Shown in pieces: positions 14,207-18,743 of a stretch of DNA of 18,743 bases (its first letter is position 1; the number at the start of each line of letters is the position of its first letter). The notes under the pieces are model-generated. The model made no database searches. It was not told the DNA's origin and saw only the letters and a list, made by a program, of their open reading frames with translations. The position numbers were made by a program, and so were the translations under genes. Origin of the DNA: DATEPR01 sp036503065 (GTDB lineage: Bacteria > Actinomycetota > Actinomycetes > Mycobacteriales > Pseudonocardiaceae); the NCBI GenBank assembly GCA_036503065.1, contig DASXXM010000137.1, positions 1 through 18,743 of the forward strand, in the 5' to 3' direction.

Positions 14207-15468
14207 CTCGGATCGGCCTGCCGCCGGGCCGGGCCGCCGACGTCCAGCGGAGCGGGTGGCTCGACGAAATCGGCGATCGCGGCGGCGAGTTCGCTGAAGT
14301 CTCGGTCGGTATTGCCGATCAAACAGTCCGTGACATCACGGCGGAGTTCGGGATATTTTCTGATGAGCCTGCCGAAACTGAAGTTCTCGTCGTAGAAGGA
14401 ACAGACGAGCATGCGAATCTTCTCGATGTCGGAACTGAGTCGTGCGCCGTAGCCCGCGAACGCATCGGCCGAGATGTCCCCGCAGTCCAGTGCCGCGTCG
14501 ACGGCATCGGCCGCGAGCGCGCCGCCGTGCAGCGCGAGGAACACGCCGGACGAGAACACCGGGTCGAGAAATCCGAACGCGTCGCCGGCCAGTACCAGCC
14601 CGTCCGTCGCGCAGTAACGGGACCGATAGGAATACTCACTCGTCAGTCGGTATTCGCCCTGTGGCACGCCGGGCGCGAGATGATCGGCGATCCACGGATT
14701 CACCAGCGCCTCCCGCTGGAAAATCGCACTCAGGTCGGTGGTGTCCCGGAACAGGTACTCCTTCCTGGCCACGATCCCGACACTGACGATGTCCCCCGGC
14801 AGTGGGATGTACCAGAACCAACCCCGGTCGGGCACATAGGCAACCGTGGTCGCCCCGGCATCTCGGCCGGGATCGCGGAGCGCGCCCTTGTAGTAAGTCC
14901 ACAGTGCGAACCGGTCCAGTTTCGGGTCCTTGACCCGCCAACCGAACTGGCGAACCGCCAGCGCGCCCCGACCCGACGCGTCGATCGTCACGGGAGCGGT
15001 CACGGTCCGTTCGGTGCCGGCGGCGTCCCGAACGTCCACGCCGGTCACGACACCGTCCGAAACGGCCAGTCGGGTCACCGCCGCCCCGGTCTCGATCCGG
15101 ACGCCATTTTCCCTGGCGTTGTCCAGGAGTAGCTGGTCGAAGACGGCACGCGGCACCTGCCAGGTCTGTGCCGCCGGATGGTCGAAGTGGCTGTCGAAAT
15201 AGAACGGGATCGAGAGGTTGCCCCTGCTGTCCACGAACTGCACGCTGTACTTTTCCGGAAACCCGGCGCTCTTGACCTGTTCGGTGATGCCGAGTCGTTC
15301 GAACGTGAAGTAGGTGAACGGCATGAGGGACTCGCCGATGTGGTACCGCGGGAACGTCTCCTTCTCCAGGAGGAGTACTTTCCGGCCCGCTTTCGCGAGG
15401 AGTGTCGACGCCGTGGTGCCTGCCGGACCGCCGCCGACGACGATGACGTCCGGACGTTCGCCGGTCAC
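14203..15468 (-). CDS. FAD-dependent halogenase-like flavoprotein (CndH-type)
   Basis: A 421-residue flavoprotein with FAD site VGGGPAG (11-17), HIGESLMP (43-50), the WxWxIP motif as WFWYIP (217-222) and GDAFGFLDPVFSSG (295-308). WxWxIP and the DPVFSSG segment are features of flavin-dependent halogenases of the CndH/PltA type. A lysine in GFPEKYSVQF (K73) is at the place where those enzymes keep the lysine that handles hypohalous acid. It may therefore halogenate an aromatic or activated substrate with FADH2 and O2; no flavin reductase gene is present in the window. An ordinary monooxygenase or geranylgeranyl-reductase-like enzyme is the alternative. The start GTG at 15468 overlaps the radical SAM stop (GTGA) and its stop overlaps the ligase start, so translation is coupled on both sides. 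Confidence 0.8.
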   Translation of the reverse strand: MTGERPDVIVVGGGPAGTTASTLLAKAGRKVLLLEKETFPRYHIGESLMPFTYFTFERLGITEQVKSAGFPEKYSVQFVDSRGNLSIPFYFDSHFDHPAAQTWQVPRAVFDQLLLDNARENGVRIETGAAVTRLAVSDGVVTGVDVRDAAGTERTVTAPVTIDASGRGALAVRQFGWRVKDPKLDRFALWTYYKGALRDPGRDAGATTVAYVPDRGWFWYIPLPGDIVSVGIVARKEYLFRDTTDLSAIFQREALVNPWIADHLAPGVPQGEYRLTSEYSYRSRYCATDGLVLAGDAFGFLDPVFSSGVFLALHGGALAADAVDAALDCGDISADAFAGYGARLSSDIEKIRMLVCSFYDENFSFGRLIRKYPELRRDVTDCLIGNTDRDFSELAAAIADFVEPPAPLDVGGPARRQADPR

Positions 15469-16787
15469 GTGTAACGGACGTTTCTGTGCTGCGGCAGGAA
15501 GAAGGCGGGCAGCAGGCCGTCGACACACAGCAGGGCCTGCCTGGACAGCACTACCTCGTCCTCGGTGATCGTGATCATGCCTCGTTCGGCGAGACCGGCC
15601 AGGGGCACCCGGAACTCCTCGAAGATATCGACCGCGAACTTCTCGTGGAAATATTCCTGATCGACCCTGCCGAGCTTGAGCTGCAAGATGAACTCGCGGA
15701 CCAGCAGCTCACCGGGCGACAATTCCAGCGCACGACTGATCGGCAGTTCGCCGGCCTGTATCCTGGCCAGGTACTCGGCCAGATTGTGTTCGTTCTGGAA
15801 GTGGACACCGCCGACGTGGGAGAATGACGAAACACCCATGCCGATCAGATCGGCCCCGTGCCACAGGCTGTCGCGGTAGACGAAGCCGCTGTCCCGTCCG
15901 GCCCTGGACATCGTATAGCCGCTGCTCACCTGATAGCCGGCCCGCTCGAGTTCACCGAACGCATGGTCGACCCACCGTCGTTTCGTCGGCCAGTCGGCGA
16001 CCATGTCCACGGCGCCCTGACCGCGCATCTGCGCGGAGAGGCCGGTGTTGTGCGGGACTTCCATCTGATAGATGGTGACGCTGTCGGGCCGGAACTCGAT
16101 CGTCCTGTCCAGCGACGCCAGCCAAGTCTGTTCTGTTTCCCCCACCATGCCGGCAATGAGGTCGATGTTGATCTGCGGAAACCCGGCCGCGCCGGCCGCG
16201 TCGTAGGCCGCCTGGATCTGCCGGCTGTCGTGCGCGCGCCCGTTCAGTTCGAGAATCCGGTCGTCGAAGCTCTCGACGCCGATGCTGAGCCTGGTGACTC
16301 CGATGTCCCTGAGTGCGCCGATCTTCGCCGGCGTGAGCGTGCCGGGTTCGCCTTCGAAGGTGAACTCACGCAGTTCGGTCAGGTCGAACCTCGCGTGCAA
16401 CTCGGCGCCGAGATGCCGCAGGTTGCGCACGGACAGATAGGATGGGGTGCCGCCGCCGAAATATAAGAACGCAGGCGCACGGCCGGCCACGACCGGCTTT
16501 TCCGCGTAGCTGGCCATCTCGCGAACCAGTGCGGCGACATACGCCGAGATCTCGTCCTTGGAGCGGTCGGTATAAACCTTGAAGTAGCAGAAATGGCATC
16601 TCTTCCGACAGAACGGAATGTGCAGGTACAGACCGAGATCGGTGCTGGCGGGTGCCGGCCCGCCGAGTACGCGATGGGCGGCGCCGACCGCACTGGGCAC
16701 CCAGACGGAGAACGGCGGATAGTTGGCGACGAAGTAGTTCCCGACGGCGGTCGGGCCGACCGATTCGATCTCGATCTCAGTCGTCAT
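15465..16787 (-). CDS. HemN-like radical SAM enzyme (coproporphyrinogen oxidase / class C methylase-like)
   Basis: A 440-residue HemN-family radical SAM protein. The cluster site is HIPFCRKRCHFCYF: C60-x3-C64-x2-C67. The fourth cysteine of true HemN (CxC after the third) is absent, as Y68-F69 follow. GGGTPS (111-116), the GEPGTLT strand, GVESFDD and a C-terminal HemN domain (ELSPGELLVREFILQLKLG) complete the family pattern. HemN-like proteins in biosynthetic operons often act as class C radical SAM methylases or cyclopropanases, while genuine coproporphyrinogen oxidases sit with haem genes, which are absent here. I infer a biosynthetic role. The ATG at 16787 is preceded by GGGGG at 4 bp. It is the promoter-proximal gene of the minus-strand operon and its stop overlaps the halogenase-like start. 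Confidence 0.87.
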   Translation of the reverse strand: MTTEIEIESVGPTAVGNYFVANYPPFSVWVPSAVGAAHRVLGGPAPASTDLGLYLHIPFCRKRCHFCYFKVYTDRSKDEISAYVAALVREMASYAEKPVVAGRAPAFLYFGGGTPSYLSVRNLRHLGAELHARFDLTELREFTFEGEPGTLTPAKIGALRDIGVTRLSIGVESFDDRILELNGRAHDSRQIQAAYDAAGAAGFPQINIDLIAGMVGETEQTWLASLDRTIEFRPDSVTIYQMEVPHNTGLSAQMRGQGAVDMVADWPTKRRWVDHAFGELERAGYQVSSGYTMSRAGRDSGFVYRDSLWHGADLIGMGVSSFSHVGGVHFQNEHNLAEYLARIQAGELPISRALELSPGELLVREFILQLKLGRVDQEYFHEKFAVDIFEEFRVPLAGLAERGMITITEDEVVLSRQALLCVDGLLPAFFLPQHRNVRYT

Positions 16788-17271
16788 CGCACCCCCGGCC
16801 GCCCCGTGACGACTCGTGCCCGTCGTCCCCTGTCACTCAGCTTGGCGGCCGACAACCACGCCCGCCAACCTCGTTCCGCTGAGCGGACCAACCGGACGCC
16901 GGCGCAGCACCCGTCGTCGCGGCGTTCACAACGCGCTCATCATCCGCGACGGTGCGTGACAGTCGGTCCGCTGGTTTTGGTGATCTCCGCCGGTCGGGAA
17001 GCCCGTGCCACAACCCCGATCAGCCGCAATCCGTCCTGGTGGTGTTGGACGGCTACATCGACGGCTGATCTCCTTGCCCCGGCGCAGCGGCGCCCAACGG
17101 TCGAGTTCTTTCGTGTCCGGGATTTGGTTTTCGCGCCCTTCGGAGCTCATCGGCTTCCTGTTCGTCAACGTGAGAGAGCAAGTTTCGGAAGAAGTCAACA
17201 CCCATTTGACGGTTGGTTTTCTCGTCGACCGTGGTAATTGTTGAGGTGTCGATCGCGAGGAGGAATACGTC
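16788..17271. promoter_or_regulatory. Divergent intergenic region with no convincing gene
   Basis: About 480 bp separate the minus-strand operon start (16787) from the plus-strand ferredoxin-MBL gene (17272). Short open frames exist on both strands (for example 17005-17244 plus, 16926-17279 minus), but none has a ribosome-binding site or recognisable product. The right half is visibly less GC-rich than its flanks. TTGGTTTTC occurs at 17124-17132 and 17213-17221, and the related TGGTTTTG at 16972-16979. TTGACG at 17206-17211 could be a -35 box for the plus gene, but no well-spaced -10 follows. Promoters for both divergent units should lie here. A decayed mobile-element piece is possible, but I cannot recognise one. 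Confidence 0.5.
17259..17266 (+). promoter_or_regulatory. Strong ribosome-binding site of the ferredoxin-MBL gene
   Basis: The purine-rich stretch AGGAGGAA lies about 5 bp before the ATG at 17272, an almost perfect Shine-Dalgarno complement, and settles that start codon. Confidence 0.7.
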
Positions 17272-18147
17272 ATGAGCAATCAGTTGGCCGGTTGGCAGGT
17301 GGACGAGCGGTGTACGAACTGCGATGTGTCCCGTCAGCTCGCCACCGACCTGATCGCGGAGGTCGACGGACGCTCCGAGGTCATCCGACAGCCCGGTACG
17401 GACGCCGAACACCGCGCCATGCACGCGGCCGCGTTCGCCTGCCCGCCTCGGTCACTGCGGCTGGCCGGGCGCCTCGACGCGGCGCTGGACCCGTTCCCGA
17501 TGTGGTTGGACGAGCGCGTTGCCCTGTGCGGGCACAACTCCCGGCTCACCGCGGGCGCCAACGCCTACCTACTGCGTCGGCCCGACGGCCTGATGATGAT
17601 CGACACGCCGCGGTGGAGTGCGGCGCTGGCCGACCGCTACGCGGCGCTGGGCCCGGTGACCGACGTGCTGCTCACCCATCGCGACCACGCCGCGCACGGC
17701 CGCGCCTATGCCGACCACTTCGGCGCGCGGTTGTGGATCCACGAGGACGACCTGGACGCGGCACCCGACGCGGATCAGGTCCTGCGCGGGATCGAGCCGA
17801 CCGAGATCGCCGACGGAGTGAGCGCCCATCCGCTGCCCGGCCACACCAAGGGCAGCGTGCTCTTCCTCGCCGACGACACCTACTGCTTCACCGGCGACAG
17901 TTTCTACTGGTCGCGGACGACCGGTGACGTCGAGGTCGCCGAGGCCGTCACCTGGTACTCGATCACCGAACTCGCCGCGTCACTCGCCCGCACGGTGCCG
18001 AGGATTCGCTGCGAATGGGTGCTGCCCGGCCACGGTGACCGCAGGCACCTGCCCGCCGCCGAGATGGCCGCCCGGCTGCGCGACCTGGTCGTCCGCACGG
18101 CGGCGCTCCGACCCCAGCCGGTCGATTTCGCCGCGATGCGCTGGTGA
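17272..18147 (+). CDS. Ferredoxin-like domain fused to metallo-beta-lactamase-fold hydrolase
   Basis: A 291-residue two-part protein. Residues 1-65 resemble a single-cluster ferredoxin: DERCTNCDVSRQLA (C14, C17) and ACPP (C57). The family normally reads CxxCxxC, and here the third position is Ser20. Residues about 85-290 form an MBL fold: THRDHAAH (135-142) in place of THxHxDH, PGHTKGS with H191, TGDS with D209 and PGHGD with H254. Relatives I know carry HRDDVADH at the first site, so this copy deviates even from its own family. A redox-linked hydrolase or oxygenase role is inferred; the substrate is unknown. The start is set by a strong AGGAGGAA site. It is divergent from the radical SAM operon and convergent with the monooxygenase at the right edge, 19 bp away. 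Confidence 0.88.
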   Translation: MSNQLAGWQVDERCTNCDVSRQLATDLIAEVDGRSEVIRQPGTDAEHRAMHAAAFACPPRSLRLAGRLDAALDPFPMWLDERVALCGHNSRLTAGANAYLLRRPDGLMMIDTPRWSAALADRYAALGPVTDVLLTHRDHAAHGRAYADHFGARLWIHEDDLDAAPDADQVLRGIEPTEIADGVSAHPLPGHTKGSVLFLADDTYCFTGDSFYWSRTTGDVEVAEAVTWYSITELAASLARTVPRIRCEWVLPGHGDRRHLPAAEMAARLRDLVVRTAALRPQPVDFAAMRW

Positions 18148-18166
18148 ACTCGGCAGCCTGATGCCT

Positions 18167-18743
18167 TCAGTTTTCGCTCGCGGCGGCGGTATGCGCGGCC
18201 ATCAGGTCGAGCATGCCCTGGGGCGCACCGGGTTCGAAGCACTGCACCAGATTGTCAGCCGACTCCCGCGCAGCTTCCTCGCTACGCGGGAACAGCGCGG
18301 TCTCGTAGGCGGACAGCGCCCCGTCCGCATCGTCGTGCTCGGCAATGGCGACAGCCAGTTCGGCGGCGTCGAGCATGGCAAGGTTGGCGCCCTCACCGGC
18401 GAACGGCGACATCACGTGCGCGGCGTCGCCGAGCAGCGTGACGCCGGGAACCCGATCCCACCGGTGACCGACGCGCAGCGCGCTGATCGGGCGTGGCACC
18501 AGTCGATCGTCGCTGCGGGCGATGAGGGCGCGCAGGTTCGGCGCCCAATCCGCGAAGATGTCCAGCAGCCGGGCGCGAGTACCGGCCGGGTCGTCCGCGT
18601 CTACGACCTTCGTGGCCACCCAGTCCTCTGCCGCGCGCACCGCGATGTACAGACGAATGCTGCCGTCACCGTTGCGTTGTGCGAGCAGGCCCTTTGCCTC
18701 CCCCAACGCGTACATCGACCCGGGCCCGACCAACGCGGCCAGT
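18167..18743 (-). CDS. TetX-like FAD-dependent monooxygenase, C-terminal part (partial at right edge)
   Basis: The frame is open to the right edge, so the N-terminal FAD Rossmann domain lies outside the window. The visible part of about 190 residues includes VGPGSMYA, a beta-rich substrate-domain segment, and the second FAD motif GDAAHVMSPFAGEGAN followed by LAMLDAAELA, characteristic of class A aromatic hydroxylases of the TetX/PHBH type. These use NAD(P)H and O2 to hydroxylate, or inactivate, aromatic or polyketide substrates. The substrate here cannot be told. The stop lies 19 bp from the opposing MBL gene, with no visible terminator between them. Confidence 0.9.
   Translation of the reverse strand, partial: LAALVGPGSMYALGEAKGLLAQRNGDGSIRLYIAVRAAEDWVATKVVDADDPAGTRARLLDIFADWAPNLRALIARSDDRLVPRPISALRVGHRWDRVPGVTLLGDAAHVMSPFAGEGANLAMLDAAELAVAIAEHDDADGALSAYETALFPRSEEAARESADNLVQCFEPGAPQGMLDLMAAHTAAASEN

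Noticed and set aside
15465..16787. Haem biosynthesis coproporphyrinogen oxidase (hemN) assignment
   Set aside because: The fourth cysteine of HemN is missing and there are no haem genes nearby; a biosynthetic HemN-like role is more likely.
17005..17244. Small plus-strand open frame of 79 codons before the ferredoxin-MBL gene
   Set aside because: No ribosome-binding site, no recognisable motif, and it lies in what looks like promoter DNA.
1..18743. CRISPR array, tRNA/rRNA genes, intact insertion sequence or prophage
   Set aside because: No repeat-spacer pattern, no recognisable RNA gene, no transposase or integrase, and no terminal inverted repeats were seen on either strand.

Overview
This window is high-GC DNA with dense, tightly packed genes, short or overlapping junctions (ATGA, GTGA), many GTG starts and strong G/C bias at third codon positions. 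That points to an actinomycete, plausibly Pseudonocardiales or a relative; the genus is a guess. I see no tRNA, rRNA, CRISPR array or intact insertion sequence.

Left part, plus strand (1-9013). The C-terminal part of a multi-pass APC-type permease runs in from the left edge. After a 107-bp gap holding a perfect 12-bp palindrome comes a tight co-directional operon of the Nit1C / 'MSMEG_0565-0572' type. This conserved cluster is known from cyanobacteria (sll0783-sll0787), mycobacteria and proteobacteria, and has been linked to nitrogen starvation and, in Pseudomonas, to growth on cyanide. Gene order: flavin-dependent oxidoreductase (NitH-like), amidohydrolase, MSMEG_0572/Sll0783 family protein (NitB-like), radical SAM protein (NitD-like), GNAT-AIR synthase fusion (NitE+NitF-like), two tandem carbon-nitrogen hydrolases in the slot where the cluster has its nitrilase (NitC), and a GT4 glycosyltransferase of the MSMEG_0565 type. 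The most notable point is that the second carbon-nitrogen hydrolase is a close duplicate of the first but has lost both the catalytic Glu (now Asp43) and the catalytic Cys (now Asp146), so it looks like a pseudoenzyme partner. The small MSMEG_0570/NitG protein is not present here.

Middle and right part, minus strand (9023-16787). Reading leftward from 16787: a HemN-like radical SAM protein, an FAD-dependent halogenase-like flavoprotein (WxWxIP motif, candidate catalytic Lys73), a phenylacetate-CoA-ligase-like adenylate-forming enzyme, an iron-dependent alcohol dehydrogenase, a LysR regulator, an HSL-type esterase and a histidine-phosphatase-family protein. The first three genes overlap by 4 bp and the fourth follows after 25 bp, so they are almost certainly one transcription unit. 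The set reads as a compact, carrier-free small-molecule modification pathway: activate an acid, oxidise or halogenate, do radical SAM chemistry, oxidise or reduce an alcohol or aldehyde. I do not recognise it as a described pathway.

Right edge (16788-18743). About 480 bp without a convincing gene separates the divergent minus-strand operon from a plus-strand gene for a ferredoxin-metallo-beta-lactamase-fold fusion whose third cluster cysteine is Ser. Convergent with it, and running off the right edge, is the C-terminal part of a TetX-like FAD monooxygenase.
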